DNA of 64,000 nt, taken from assembly GCF_003043945.1 (NCBI RefSeq), contig NZ_PYXG01000003.1:1-64000 (forward strand). The letters are read 5' to 3'. The notes below the pieces were generated by a model, which worked only from the letters and a program-made list of their open reading frames with translations, did no database searches and was not told the origin of the DNA. Numbering within the stretch: the stretch's first letter is position 1; every line of letters starts with the position of its first letter. Positions 16,443 through 25,479 of this stretch are shown piece after piece. Source of the stretch: Prevotella sp. oral taxon 376. Lineage in GTDB: Bacteria; Bacteroidota; Bacteroidia; Bacteroidales; Bacteroidaceae. The position numbers were made by a program, and so were the translations under genes.

Positions 16443-17519
16443 ATGATGAAGAAGTTTTTGGCACTGATAGTATTTCTTATGGTTGCCCATACGGTTGCAG
16501 CCAAGACACCGGTTTATATATGGCAAGAGTGGAAACCGGCAAAAACGCTGAAGGAAAACTTTCGCGAATGGAAACGCCATGGCGTGGTGGGCGTGTGCGT
16601 GAATGCAGGTATGGACAAGGAAAAAATTGCCGAGGCAGCCAAGGTTGCCAAAAAGCAGGGCCTGGAATACCATGCCTGGATTCCGACAATGCTGCAGGGC
16701 GGCCTGGATCCTTCTTGGTATACGGTTAACCGTCTGGGACAGTCGGCTTATGACCACCCTGCCTATGTGCCATATTATAAGACGCTCGATCCTCGTAATC
16801 CGAAAGTCCGGCAATATCTTATAGACAAGTTTTCGGAGATAGCCCGGATTCCCGAGGTAGACTATATACAGCTCGACTATATACGCTATGCTGATGTGAT
16901 TCTCTCCAGAGGCTTGTGGGATAAGTATGGGCTCATCATGAATGGAGAATATGCCGAGGCGGATTATTGCTATTGCGACGACTGTGTGGAGGCTTTCAAG
17001 AAAAAGGCGGGAATTGATATTCGTAAGGTTACAGATCCCTCTAAGATCAAAGAGTGGGCGCAGTTTCGCTGTGATGCTGTTACAGACTTGGTAAATGCCA
17101 TCATTGAAGCCGTCCACAAGGAGGGGAAAAAGGTAAGCGCGGATGTATTTCCGGGTCCTTACAGCCATGCCGTATGGATGGTTCGCCAGGAATGGAATAA
17201 GTGGAATCTCGACGCGGTATTTCCCATGAACTATAATGATTTCTACATGGAGCCAGCCTCATGGGTTGGAAAGGTGACGGAAGAAGAAGTGAAGGCTGTG
17301 GCAGATTGCCAGACCCCGATATATAGCGGGTTGTTCATCTGCCATGACTGGCAGAATAAAGCCAGCGTCGTAGACCCGGAAAACTCGGGCTTGCTGCCGT
17401 CGGAGATAGGCGAGGCAGTGAATGGCGCCATGAAAGCAGGGGCCAAAGGGGTTTGTCTGTTCACTCCCTTTAGCATGACAGCGGAGCATTGGAAAGCCTT
17501 TGACGAGGCTATTAGGTAG
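16443..17519 (+). CDS. Secreted glycoside-hydrolase-like TIM-barrel protein (GHL10/DUF187 type)
   Basis: About 358 residues with a signal peptide (M-M-K-K-F-L-A-L-I-V-F-L-M-V-A-H-T-V-A-A). The barrel resembles GHL10: E-W-K-R-H-G-V-V-G-V-C-V-N, then Y-I-Q-L-D-Y-I-R-Y-A-D, and a late F-P-M-N-Y-N-D. The L-D-Y-I-R-Y motif is a hallmark of this family, in which few members have a demonstrated activity. Two close cysteines (C-Y-C-D-D-C) may bind metal or form a disulphide. The start lies among GTG-ATG-ATG; the first ATG was taken. Polysaccharide or peptidoglycan substrates are possible. Confidence 0.75.
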   Translation: MMKKFLALIVFLMVAHTVAAKTPVYIWQEWKPAKTLKENFREWKRHGVVGVCVNAGMDKEKIAEAAKVAKKQGLEYHAWIPTMLQGGLDPSWYTVNRLGQSAYDHPAYVPYYKTLDPRNPKVRQYLIDKFSEIARIPEVDYIQLDYIRYADVILSRGLWDKYGLIMNGEYAEADYCYCDDCVEAFKKKAGIDIRKVTDPSKIKEWAQFRCDAVTDLVNAIIEAVHKEGKKVSADVFPGPYSHAVWMVRQEWNKWNLDAVFPMNYNDFYMEPASWVGKVTEEEVKAVADCQTPIYSGLFICHDWQNKASVVDPENSGLLPSEIGEAVNGAMKAGAKGVCLFTPFSMTAEHWKAFDEAIR

Positions 17520-17547
17520 GTCAGTTTTTACTTTTTTGAAGAAAAAA

Positions 17548-17579
17548 TTTGGGAATTCGCCTTAAAGGTTGTATCTTTG
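17548..17579 (+). promoter_or_regulatory. Promoter of the tRNA-Met gene
   Basis: TTTG (17548-17551), 20 bases, then TATCTTTG (17572-17579), a full consensus match, 34 bases before the tRNA. Confidence 0.75.
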
Positions 17580-17613
17580 CACTCTGAAAGTGAGCGCCAT
17601 TGTGTGCACACGA

Positions 17614-17687
17614 GGACTTGTAGCTCAGTTGGTTAGAGCAACAGACTCATAATCTGGAGGTCCCTGGTTCAAGCCCAGGCTGGTCCA
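17614..17687 (+). tRNA. tRNA-Met (CAT anticodon), element insertion site
   Basis: A complete cloverleaf can be drawn. The acceptor GGACTTG pairs with CTGGTCC (one T-T mismatch, one G-T wobble), with discriminator A. The D-arm is GCTC...GAGC, the anticodon loop CTCATAA gives anticodon CAT, and the T-arm is CCTGG-TTCAAGC-CCAGG. CCA is not encoded. The G1-C72 pair fits an elongator-type or Ile2 tRNA rather than an initiator. Its 3' half is the left attachment core of the 14.4-kb element. Confidence 0.92.
17642..17676 (+). repeat. attL core, 35-bp direct repeat
   Basis: The 35 bases from CAGACTCATAATC to TTCAAGCCC inside the tRNA are repeated exactly at 32029-32063, 14,387 bp away. They cover the anticodon stem-loop and most of the T-arm, a classic tyrosine-recombinase target. 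The recombinase gene lies next to the other copy. Confidence 0.9.
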
Positions 17688-17698
17688 CGCTGAAAATC

Positions 17699-17735
17699 AA
17701 GCACTTACGAATTTATCGCAAGTGCTTTTTCTTTT
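17699..17735 (+). terminator. Terminator after tRNA-Met
   Basis: AAGCACTT (17699-17706) pairs with AAGTGCTT (17720-17727), followed by TTTCTTTT. This terminator belongs to the element side of attL; a different one follows attR at 32086. Confidence 0.75.
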
Positions 17736-17738
17736 AAA

Positions 17739-17760
17739 GATGACCTTTAGGTGACCTTTT
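17739..17760. promoter_or_regulatory. Left arm-type integrase-binding repeats (candidate)
   Basis: GATGACCTTTA and GGTGACCTTTT stand in tandem with an 11-bp period, 62 bases inside attL. The same pair, GGTGACCTT repeated with an 11-bp period in the same orientation, lies inside the right end at 31896-31915. Paired copies at both ends match the arm-site layout of lambda- and CTnDOT-type integrases. Confidence 0.65.
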
Positions 17761-17892
17761 TGAAAACAAAGTAAGATGATGAAACCTTGTGCTATATTGA
17801 ATAATCATATTTGATTTCATTTATTATTCTTCAAATGCTTTTAGCAGGCTTAAAGGGTTATACCGCTATATTATTGTGACACTTTCGTAATC

Positions 17893-18828
17893 TTAAAGGG
17901 GAAGTATTGATAGAGCCTTAGTTAGCAAAGAAGACAGCTGATCTGCAATAACACTTACGCCTACTTCATACGACAAACCCTTCATAGCCTGAAGACATCT
18001 TTTTACTATCTTAATCTTTGTTTTCGGCTTCTGGATTTCTTCATCTGCTTCTTTGATAATATCTCTAAGATCTGGTGAATCAACCTGTTCTACAATATGT
18101 TTTATATTATCTATTATAGCTTTTAATTCATGCTTTATATTATCATTTAGTATAACATCGCCATTAGCTATATTTGTAATTTGGTGCGCCTCCACATTAC
18201 CATCACCTGTGTTGACTATAGCTGCATTGTATGTAGTGTTGTGTGTGATATTTGTCAGGGAAGCATCTTTCCTCATAATCGAAGAGAAGTCAATTTCTTC
18301 ATTATTGTCAATTTTTAGAAAGTAGTCTATCAACATCGATTTTATAACAACAAGAATATTTTTTACAGAAGCAATAGTTGCGAACTGATATGCACATTGA
18401 ATTTGTCCCGTGATACAATGCCCCATATGGTAGTACCATATTGAGACGGGCAAGGGCACATGGATTGTATTTGTCATTTCTGCATCTTTTATCAATTCTT
18501 CGATTTCAGAAATAGGTTGCTGTAAAGCTATATGCGAAACTCTTTCTCTTATTTTTTCATCTTTAATCATTTCTACAGGATATTCGAAGCCTAAGACTTC
18601 TTGAAAACCTCTATGAACATCAACCTTTACTCCACAATCGATAATCCTATACAATGGCGGTCTGTCTTTGTATCCTTTTAGTTCATTAGAAACCCATTCT
18701 AACAATTCTTTATCAGAGTTCTTTACCGCGAATATTTTGGTTTTTAGCATTATGCCAGATAATGATGCATCATTCATGATGTCTGACAGTATTTTCTGAG
18801 CTATATCTGAAATGTTGTAGTACTCCAT
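17893..18828 (-). CDS. AbiTii-domain abortive-infection protein
   Basis: 311 residues from the ATG at 18828, which lies 14 bases past the mod stop; the longer frame uses a TTG inside mod. The N-terminal 110 residues match the AbiTii pattern: a helical start (I-L-S-D-I-M-N-D-A-S-L-S-G-I-M-L-K-T-K-I-F-A), then L-L-E-W-V-S-N-E-L-K-G-Y and P-L-Y-R. A Thr/Asn-rich beta-like middle (about 205-235) and a coiled-coil-prone helical end follow. AbiTii domains occur in phage-defence contexts; the biochemical action is not established. It forms an operon with type III Mod and Res. Confidence 0.75.
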   Translation of the reverse strand: MEYYNISDIAQKILSDIMNDASLSGIMLKTKIFAVKNSDKELLEWVSNELKGYKDRPPLYRIIDCGVKVDVHRGFQEVLGFEYPVEMIKDEKIRERVSHIALQQPISEIEELIKDAEMTNTIHVPLPVSIWYYHMGHCITGQIQCAYQFATIASVKNILVVIKSMLIDYFLKIDNNEEIDFSSIMRKDASLTNITHNTTYNAAIVNTGDGNVEAHQITNIANGDVILNDNIKHELKAIIDNIKHIVEQVDSPDLRDIIKEADEEIQKPKTKIKIVKRCLQAMKGLSYEVGVSVIADQLSSLLTKALSILPL

Positions 18829-18841
18829 GATAAAATGGTAT

Positions 18842-20749
18842 TTAGAAAGCAAAGAACTTTGAGTCCATTGCCTTTTTCAGGTTATACTTCTTGGTGGTGT
18901 CTAGGGCTCGCTCGATGCAGATAAACTTCTTGTCCGTATGGGCAAGGAAGTATTCAACTGTAGCATCGTCCAGCTTGCCATCTACGGTGATATATGCCTT
19001 ATGCGTGACATCGGTGGCCATATACACATGGTTTGCCTCAAACTGCGGTTGCGGTTCGAGTTTATAGGTGAGTTGGAATCCTTGTTTGATCAGGATCTCA
19101 GTAATCAGTTCTTCAGCATTAAACTGAATGGTGAGCTGCTGCTCCTTTTGCCGGATATACTCTTGCAGGAGTTGCAAGTTCTCCTCATCGGTTTTCTCTG
19201 GGTCGGGTGCAAAGTCGACACGTGGGAAGCTGGACTTGCCAAGCGTAAACACCTTGAAGCCTAACTGGTCGAGTTGATCTTGGTCTTCGGGCGCTATAAT
19301 CTTGCCCTTAAAAGAATCTTGCACCTTTTCTACCACGGCCTTATTCCGGGCAATGGTTATCTCGCTGATGGTTTTATACCCAGCCCTGCGTGCGTTACTC
19401 TTCTCATCTGTTATTTCGGGTATCTGAACAAGAATATATTTCCTGTGTCCTCCGTCCATTATGTTCTGATTGACGACTGCATGGCCAGTGGTGCCTGAAC
19501 CTGCGAAGAAATCAAGGACTATACAATCCTTGTCGGGTTCGCCATTGATAATGTAAGAAATTGCTTTCTGCACCAGATGAGGTGGTTTTGGGAAAGGAAA
19601 AACACCTCTTCCTATCAAAGCTTCCAACTCGGCACTTGCTTGGTCTGTGGTCCCTACATCATCCCGCTTCCAAAAGTTTGATGGTACCATTCCACCCTCC
19701 ATTTCTGAAAGAAACTTTTTCAATCGAGGATATGAGTTGTTACCATTCTGTCCCCAATAAAGTTTATTTTCCTGTACATGCTGAAGGTATTTGTCATATT
19801 CATATTTCCATGCGTTGGTTGGATGCTCAATCTCTGCTCCAGTGAAAGGATTCTTTATTTTGTAACAAAGATTGGGCCGTTCATCACGGGACGCAGGATT
19901 AACATAAGAAACACTCGTCCACGGCCCTCTTTCGTCATTATCTGGATTTGTATATATTTCGTCAGACTTATCGTTTCTCGGCTCTTTGATATTTATAAGG
20001 GCATCTGACTTCCGATAACAAAGAATGTGCTCTGTCATCGTTCCAAATAATTTTGAGTTATTGCTCCTTGTGTATCTCTTTTCCCAAATAATGTTTGTAA
20101 GAAGATTTTCCTCCCCAAATATCTCATCGCATATCTTACGCAAATGGTGTATCTCATGGTCGTCCATAGAAATAAAAATAATTCCATCTGGCCTGAGCAA
20201 TGTTCTTGCCACAAGCAGACGAGGATATATCATGTCGAGCCAGTTGCTATGAAAACGCCCCGCACTCACGGTGTTTGTATCGAGGGCAACGCCATCCTTC
20301 CTTACTCCCGTACTCTCCCAATAGCCTTCCTTACCCTCTTTGAAGTCATCTTTGTAAAGGAAATCCTCCCCCGTATTATATGGTGGGTCAATATAGATAC
20401 ACTTAACTTTCTCACGATACCCCCGCTGGAGTATCTTGAGCACTTCGAGGTTCTCACCCTCAATGATAATGTTTTCAGTCTTGTCGGCATTGACGCTGCG
20501 AGTGGGGTCGTAGTGCAGGGTAGCTCGCGTAGGTGTGAAAGCATTACGCTTGGCTGTTGACTTGCCGAACCATCGGAATTCATATCGTTCGGTATCGCTT
20601 GCATCTTCTGCGCCCGTGGCTTTCTTTACCTCATTGATGTCAAGCATACCCTCTTGGGTAAACCAGTCGGGGAACAGCTTTCGGAGCGTTTGCAGACGCT
20701 CGTCGTTAAGGTCGGGGGTGATGGTGATATGGTCTTTGTATGTTTCCAT
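18842..20749 (-). CDS. mod: Type III restriction-modification DNA methyltransferase (Mod)
   Basis: 635 residues. It is an N6-adenine methyltransferase of the beta class: catalytic motif IV D-P-P-Y-N-T-G at 121-127 comes before the SAM-binding motif I V-L-D-F-F-A-G-S-G-T-T-G-H near residue 430. The target-recognition region lies between them. It methylates the recognition sequence and forms the complex with Res. The ATG is five bases past the res stop. The res-then-mod order is the reverse of the textbook mod-res arrangement. It is full length with no repeats suggesting phase variation. Confidence 0.93.
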   Translation of the reverse strand: METYKDHITITPDLNDERLQTLRKLFPDWFTQEGMLDINEVKKATGAEDASDTERYEFRWFGKSTAKRNAFTPTRATLHYDPTRSVNADKTENIIIEGENLEVLKILQRGYREKVKCIYIDPPYNTGEDFLYKDDFKEGKEGYWESTGVRKDGVALDTNTVSAGRFHSNWLDMIYPRLLVARTLLRPDGIIFISMDDHEIHHLRKICDEIFGEENLLTNIIWEKRYTRSNNSKLFGTMTEHILCYRKSDALINIKEPRNDKSDEIYTNPDNDERGPWTSVSYVNPASRDERPNLCYKIKNPFTGAEIEHPTNAWKYEYDKYLQHVQENKLYWGQNGNNSYPRLKKFLSEMEGGMVPSNFWKRDDVGTTDQASAELEALIGRGVFPFPKPPHLVQKAISYIINGEPDKDCIVLDFFAGSGTTGHAVVNQNIMDGGHRKYILVQIPEITDEKSNARRAGYKTISEITIARNKAVVEKVQDSFKGKIIAPEDQDQLDQLGFKVFTLGKSSFPRVDFAPDPEKTDEENLQLLQEYIRQKEQQLTIQFNAEELITEILIKQGFQLTYKLEPQPQFEANHVYMATDVTHKAYITVDGKLDDATVEYFLAHTDKKFICIERALDTTKKYNLKKAMDSKFFAF

Positions 20750-20754
20750 TGTCG

Positions 20755-23451
20755 TTATTTTGTTTCAAGTTCTGTTTGCTTGGTAAATGTCTCAAAATCT
20801 TTGATGGGTGCCTTGAACTGTACATCTACACCAAGTGCATCAAAATGGCGAATGGCACATTTGATACGCGCTATCTCGTGGAGTGTGAGTGCCTTTTGGT
20901 TGTTGATGTCGTTGGTGCCCTTGATTTCTACCACAAAGTAGTATTCCTTTTCATTGGCTTCTGTGAGCCTTTTGCGTTTTAGAACTACGCCAAAGTCGGG
21001 CTCGTAGTTGCCTATGGGAGTGGGGATTTTATACCATGTGGGAAACTTCAGGAAGCACACCACATTCTTGTCTTCCTCATCGGCATCTCGTGCAAAATCG
21101 CGTTCGAGCAGGCTGTCATAAAGTGTCTTGTCCCACAGACCGTGATTTGGTGTAGAGACATACTCGGTGCAGTCGTCGCGATAGAAGTTGGTGAATCTTT
21201 CAATATCGTATCTCTCATCCGATGGCGTATATTCCACACACCGCACCAATTCGTCCAACTGCATGGCACATATCTGCACCACTGCACGCTCAATAAATAC
21301 GGGCGGATTTTTCACATACTCCTGCTTATTGTCGATACCGTTGAATATCCTCATCACCGACCGATAGCACAGTCCTGTTTTTTCGCTCACGTCCTCAATA
21401 AAATCGGTAGGTGTGAAGTGTCCTTTCAGATACTTGTATTCCGATCCATTGTATTCTCTCTGTGAGAAGTCGCTGATGTCTTGAACTCGATAGCTTGCCA
21501 CCTCGGCCACATAATCTTCAATTTCTATGGTGTTGACGGCCTCGATGCACCGATTGACCAATGTATCTTCGTCGAAGTGAACCCGGTAGGTGGTAAGCCG
21601 CGATATACGTTTCCAAAACTCTTGGAAAGCATGCTGCACACTATCCTTTCCATTGAGTTTGAAGGCAACACGATGTATAGGCTTACCCTTATGTGTAGGC
21701 TTCATCTTAGGTCCAGCATCGGGTGAACCATAATCCTCGGCAATCTCCGCCTGGTAGCTCCGGGCAAAGGTCTCGTAGGTTTCGTTGGGCACGATGGTAA
21801 GCTGATTGATTAGGTCATCCTCAGGTGTGTCATCTTTATCATAGACACGTTGTCCCTCTTGATTGACACAGATACGTAGTCCACGGCCTATCTCTTGCCG
21901 CTTCTTGTTCTCCGAAAAGCTCTCGTTGAGCGTGGCAATACCGAAGATGTTAGGATTGTCCCAACCAACACCGAGTGCCGAGTGGGAGAAAACAAATTCG
22001 ATGGGACTGTCGAACGATAATAGAAATTCCTTGCGATGGAGTATCTGATCGTAAATTTCCTTGTTACCTTTCATCGAAGCCTCACTGTCGGTATATTCGC
22101 CCTGCGAGGTCTTGGCAAAATAATAACCCTGTACGGCCTCGGCCTGTTCCTCCGTGGGTTGCTTGCCTTTATGGTATTCGGGATAGAGCTGCTTGTATTT
22201 CTCCTCGAAAAGTTGCTTGATAATAGGGTGTTCCACACTCATATAGTTGGCTACCCTGTCAATGAATATTAGCGAGAGGTTCTTGATGCCCTGCGGTTTC
22301 AGACGGGTTGTATTCTCGAAGTGCCTCCGTATGAGCCATTCCAACTGTAAGCCCCAAACCTGCTCCTTGTTGGCAGATGTCTGTTTTTCTTCAATGGATG
22401 TCCCATTGGTAAAGACCACCATCCAGCGATGATTGCTCATCTGCTTATAGATACGGCTGATAGTGAAGTCTGCATAAGAATCATTGCCTGACTTAGCAGC
22501 CAGGTCGTCTCCTTTCTTCAGGAATCCCGACTCTTTAAATTCAAATCGTCCTTTTGTTTTATTGAGTTTCCAAAACTTCAACTTCACTTTCGGTTCGGAC
22601 TTTGCTTCTTGAACGGCAGAGAGTTCAATCTTCATCGTTGCTTCATCGTTCTTCTCGGCTACTGTAAGCACTTCTATCTTCTTGACCAATCCCAATCTAT
22701 AGCTTTCGGCAGGAGTCAGCCGATAGATGGTGTTCCATTTCACTTTATGGGTAGCAGAATAACGTATTTTGAACAAAGGCTGCAACTTTGACAGCCAAGC
22801 CACGGAATTCTCGGTGTCCATACCCTCCTGTGGTTCGTCCATAAAGATAATAGGATGCGTTTGTCCTAATGACTCAATATGAGGTGAATTATTGAACAGC
22901 CCCTCCTGTTCCTTGCGGTTCAGAATGTTGTCCTCAGTATTAAACGAAGCCATGGTGAGAATCATAATCTGGGGATAGTCCTGCGTGATAAAATCACGTA
23001 GTTTGCTTAATCGCGAACTGTCATATACAAAAGTATTAGGCGTAAAGCCATACTTGTCGGCCAGCTGGTCTTTGAAATTCTCAAAAGTATCGATTACTCC
23101 CTGACGGATAGGTATGGAGGGGACAATAACAACAAACTTGGTGAGCCCATACTCTTTATAGAGTGCGTATGCCGTTTGTAGATAGGTCAAGGTCTTACCC
23201 GTACCCGTCTCCATCTCTATACATACATCGTTGGTTTCCTTAAAATGAATGTCAGTTTCGTCAATGCCATTCTCCTTTGCTATTTTGTGTATATTGCCCC
23301 AAATCTGCTGAGGATACAAAGAGCAGACATTGGTATAGATGTCTTCCTTTTGGGCATTATTAGAGGAGTACTTCTCCATACCATCGAAAATGCCCACAAC
23401 ACTTTTGATGGCTATGAGTTGATGCTCTGGGGATTCTAATTGAAATTTCAT
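20755..23451 (-). CDS. res: Type III restriction enzyme Res subunit
   Basis: 898 residues. Superfamily 2 helicase motifs: Walker A M-E-T-G-T-G-K-T (80-87), D-E-A-D-like I-F-M-D-E-P-Q-E-G-M, motif III Y-S-A-T-H-K, and motif VI G-R-G-L-R-I-C. The C-terminal endonuclease domain shows the PD-(D/E)xK pattern in E-P-D-F-G-V-V-L-K-R and Y-F-V-V-E-I-K-G-T. Together with Mod it translocates or slides on DNA and cuts 25-27 bp from unmethylated sites. The start at 23451 follows an AAGGAAGTGAATT site. A small XRE regulator lies directly upstream. Confidence 0.93.
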   Translation of the reverse strand: MKFQLESPEHQLIAIKSVVGIFDGMEKYSSNNAQKEDIYTNVCSLYPQQIWGNIHKIAKENGIDETDIHFKETNDVCIEMETGTGKTLTYLQTAYALYKEYGLTKFVVIVPSIPIRQGVIDTFENFKDQLADKYGFTPNTFVYDSSRLSKLRDFITQDYPQIMILTMASFNTEDNILNRKEQEGLFNNSPHIESLGQTHPIIFMDEPQEGMDTENSVAWLSKLQPLFKIRYSATHKVKWNTIYRLTPAESYRLGLVKKIEVLTVAEKNDEATMKIELSAVQEAKSEPKVKLKFWKLNKTKGRFEFKESGFLKKGDDLAAKSGNDSYADFTISRIYKQMSNHRWMVVFTNGTSIEEKQTSANKEQVWGLQLEWLIRRHFENTTRLKPQGIKNLSLIFIDRVANYMSVEHPIIKQLFEEKYKQLYPEYHKGKQPTEEQAEAVQGYYFAKTSQGEYTDSEASMKGNKEIYDQILHRKEFLLSFDSPIEFVFSHSALGVGWDNPNIFGIATLNESFSENKKRQEIGRGLRICVNQEGQRVYDKDDTPEDDLINQLTIVPNETYETFARSYQAEIAEDYGSPDAGPKMKPTHKGKPIHRVAFKLNGKDSVQHAFQEFWKRISRLTTYRVHFDEDTLVNRCIEAVNTIEIEDYVAEVASYRVQDISDFSQREYNGSEYKYLKGHFTPTDFIEDVSEKTGLCYRSVMRIFNGIDNKQEYVKNPPVFIERAVVQICAMQLDELVRCVEYTPSDERYDIERFTNFYRDDCTEYVSTPNHGLWDKTLYDSLLERDFARDADEEDKNVVCFLKFPTWYKIPTPIGNYEPDFGVVLKRKRLTEANEKEYYFVVEIKGTNDINNQKALTLHEIARIKCAIRHFDALGVDVQFKAPIKDFETFTKQTELETK

Positions 23452-23471
23452 AATTCACTTCCTTTCGGCAA

Positions 23472-23684
23472 TTACATGTCGGCTTCTATCAGGTCTTTAA
23501 TGTCCACTTCAAGCAGTTTGGCTATCTCTACGAGTTGTGATACCGAGGGCTGCACCTTGTTGGTGCTCCATCGCGACACCGTCATATCGGTAACGCCTAA
23601 CTGTTCTGCCAACCAACGATTGGTGATTTGCTTTTCTGCAAGCACGACCCTAATTCTGTTGGGATGAAATATTTCTTTTGCCAT
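23472..23684 (-). CDS. XRE-family regulator of the type III RM operon
   Basis: 70 residues from the ATG at 23684, the usual start for this family (M-A-K-E-I-F-H-P-N-R-I-R-V-V-L-A-E-K). The helix-turn-helix is W-L-A-E-Q-L-G-V-T-D-M-T-V-S-R-W. Its stop is 20 bases from the res start, so it likely acts as a controller protein for restriction, delaying Res expression after transfer (inference from position). Confidence 0.82.
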   Translation of the reverse strand: MAKEIFHPNRIRVVLAEKQITNRWLAEQLGVTDMTVSRWSTNKVQPSVSQLVEIAKLLEVDIKDLIEADM

Positions 23685-23804
23685 AGCCGAATTTATCATT
23701 ATGTGTTCAAAGATAAACATTATTTGCGACACCAAAAAGAAAACACATATATTTTCTTAATTGATAACAAAAAAAATCAATATAATTCCATTTTAACTTT
23801 CAAT

Positions 23805-25223
23805 CTATCTTCTGAACCTCGGTTTGATTCTCATCTCCTCTTGTAGCATCTGCTTTTCCTTATAATAGTCAAAGTTATCAACCACATTCTCGATTTCCGC
23901 CTTTCCTTTCTGATGCTCGAATAAGTTGAGAAAGGGACGGGTGAGGAGAGCCAGAATCGTGGCACCATTACGCCTGTCGCTTGACTCTTTAGAAAGATAT
24001 TCGTTGATGGCTGTAGCCTGAGGGAAGGTAAAGTGCTGCAATTTAGTGTCATGGGCAAAGTCGATAACGGCATTAATGGCATTTTGGCAAATGATAGTGA
24101 ATCCTCGTAGGAAATCTGTTAGCCCAGCCTTCATTGTAGCGATAATGTTATCACGTTGCAGCAACTCTTGCTTGAGGTCAACCTCCCGATTCTTCGATTT
24201 GGTAAGCAATCCTTTGTAGATACGCTCTTGTTTATTACATTCAGCAAGCCAGAAATCAGCACGATTCCGCTCCTTAGTTATCTCCTCTTTATAGGTAATG
24301 GTTAAGGTTTCTACTTGCTGAGCAACCACTTGTGGAATTGCAGCAACTTGTTTTTTCATTTCTTCATTTTCCGCCTCCAATTGTGCATACTTGCCCTTTC
24401 CTGCAAGGTTGGCCAAGCCCGACAGGATGGCGCTGCCATTCTCCCGATTGGCTTTTTCCTGCTTGTCGTGGATTTCCCTATCCAACTTTTCACAGGCGAG
24501 AACTTTCTGCTCGTTCTCCTTTGCCAGCTTCTCCGCTTGTTTCTTGCTTTCATCCAACTCACGCTTCTGTTTGGCCACGATATAGTCATTCCGTTCCAGA
24601 TGCAGCTTGCCCGTCTCCAACTTGGAAACGCCGCGCTCCATTCCCAATGCCTCGGCCGCCATGTCCTGAACGAGGCTGATGTCCTCATTGTCCAGCTTGT
24701 AGGACTTACCTGTCTCGTGGTTCATCCAGTCCCAGATGACATGGGCGTGATAGTTAGGCTTCCATGTAGATGTGTCATTCGGATCAAGACAATGCCCCTC
24801 GTCACGATGGAGGTGTATCTGTATGGCCGTAATGCCGAAACGCTGCCGACAAAGATCGGCGAAATGTTGCAACTGCTCCATGGTGGTGTCTGCCTTGCAC
24901 ACCACGACGCCCTCACGCAAGGGAGTACAGCCAGCTATCTTGGTTACCTTGCCCGTCTTCTTGTTGATTCGCTCCCGTTCCTTGGTCTGCATGGCCCTGC
25001 CCGTCTTTTCCTTCACCATTCTGCCAATGGCATCGTAATACTGCCGCAAGGTCATATCGCCTTGCAGTTCCGATGTCCACGATTGGTTCTCAGGTATCAG
25101 GTCTTTCCTGATATAAAGCTTCTCTGCATTGATGTGGTCGAGATATGCCTTTGTCCGTTGGTTGTGTGCCTCACTTTGCCCGATATTGCAGGGCTTGATG
25201 TGTACCGATGTCATTTGTGTCAT
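23805..25223 (-). CDS. MobV-family relaxase (Pre/Mob)
   Basis: 472 residues. The metal-binding motif H-L-H-R-D-E-G-H (137-144) and N-Y-H-A-H-V-I-W-D-W (157-166) define MobV. Residues about 190-330 are Lys/Glu-rich and coiled-coil prone. It nicks at oriT and carries the strand through a helper's conjugation pore. The hairpin-rich 256 bases upstream (25224-25479) are the candidate oriT. A 316-codon frame on the opposite strand is a shadow. Confidence 0.9.
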   Translation of the reverse strand: MTQMTSVHIKPCNIGQSEAHNQRTKAYLDHINAEKLYIRKDLIPENQSWTSELQGDMTLRQYYDAIGRMVKEKTGRAMQTKERERINKKTGKVTKIAGCTPLREGVVVCKADTTMEQLQHFADLCRQRFGITAIQIHLHRDEGHCLDPNDTSTWKPNYHAHVIWDWMNHETGKSYKLDNEDISLVQDMAAEALGMERGVSKLETGKLHLERNDYIVAKQKRELDESKKQAEKLAKENEQKVLACEKLDREIHDKQEKANRENGSAILSGLANLAGKGKYAQLEAENEEMKKQVAAIPQVVAQQVETLTITYKEEITKERNRADFWLAECNKQERIYKGLLTKSKNREVDLKQELLQRDNIIATMKAGLTDFLRGFTIICQNAINAVIDFAHDTKLQHFTFPQATAINEYLSKESSDRRNGATILALLTRPFLNLFEHQKGKAEIENVVDNFDYYKEKQMLQEEMRIKPRFRR

Positions 25224-25269
25224 AACAAAAGGGAATTAAATGATTGTTGGTTTTTCTTTTCATAAGGTT

Positions 25270-25461
25270 CTTAGGGAGGCTCCCTAAGCGGAGAGTCCAG
25301 AGAGAGGGTCACGCTCTGGTCAGGGGTCTTGGGGGCAGATGCCACCGAGTGGAGGGTGCAGGGGGAGAGTCATCCCCGCTGGTTCTCCAAGGCTGGCCTT
25401 GGGCCCACAACTACGAAAGCGCAGCGGGTAGTTATAGTGAGCTATAACAAGGGCAGAGCCC
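25270..25461. other. Candidate oriT: dense hairpin cluster upstream of MobV
   Basis: Six inverted repeats lie within 192 bases: CTTAGGGAG/CTCCCTAAG (25270-25288), CCAGAG/CTCTGG (25297-25319), CCAAGG/CCTTGG (25387-25402), AACTAC/GTAGTT (25409-25433), GTTATAG/CTATAAC (25431-25448) and GGGC/GCCC (25451-25461). The region is GC-rich and non-coding, and ends near the toprim gene stop. The position and structure fit a transfer origin. Confidence 0.55.
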
Positions 25462-25479
25462 TGTTCTTCCCCCCCGAGT

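Noticed and set aside
18826..18852. Longer N-terminus for the AbiTii protein
   Set aside because: It would need a TTG start inside mod; the ATG at 18828 fits the family start.
24315..25265. 316-codon open frame on the plus strand
   Set aside because: It is antisense to the MobV relaxase gene, whose motifs are clear; the translated frame has no family features and is a codon-bias shadow.
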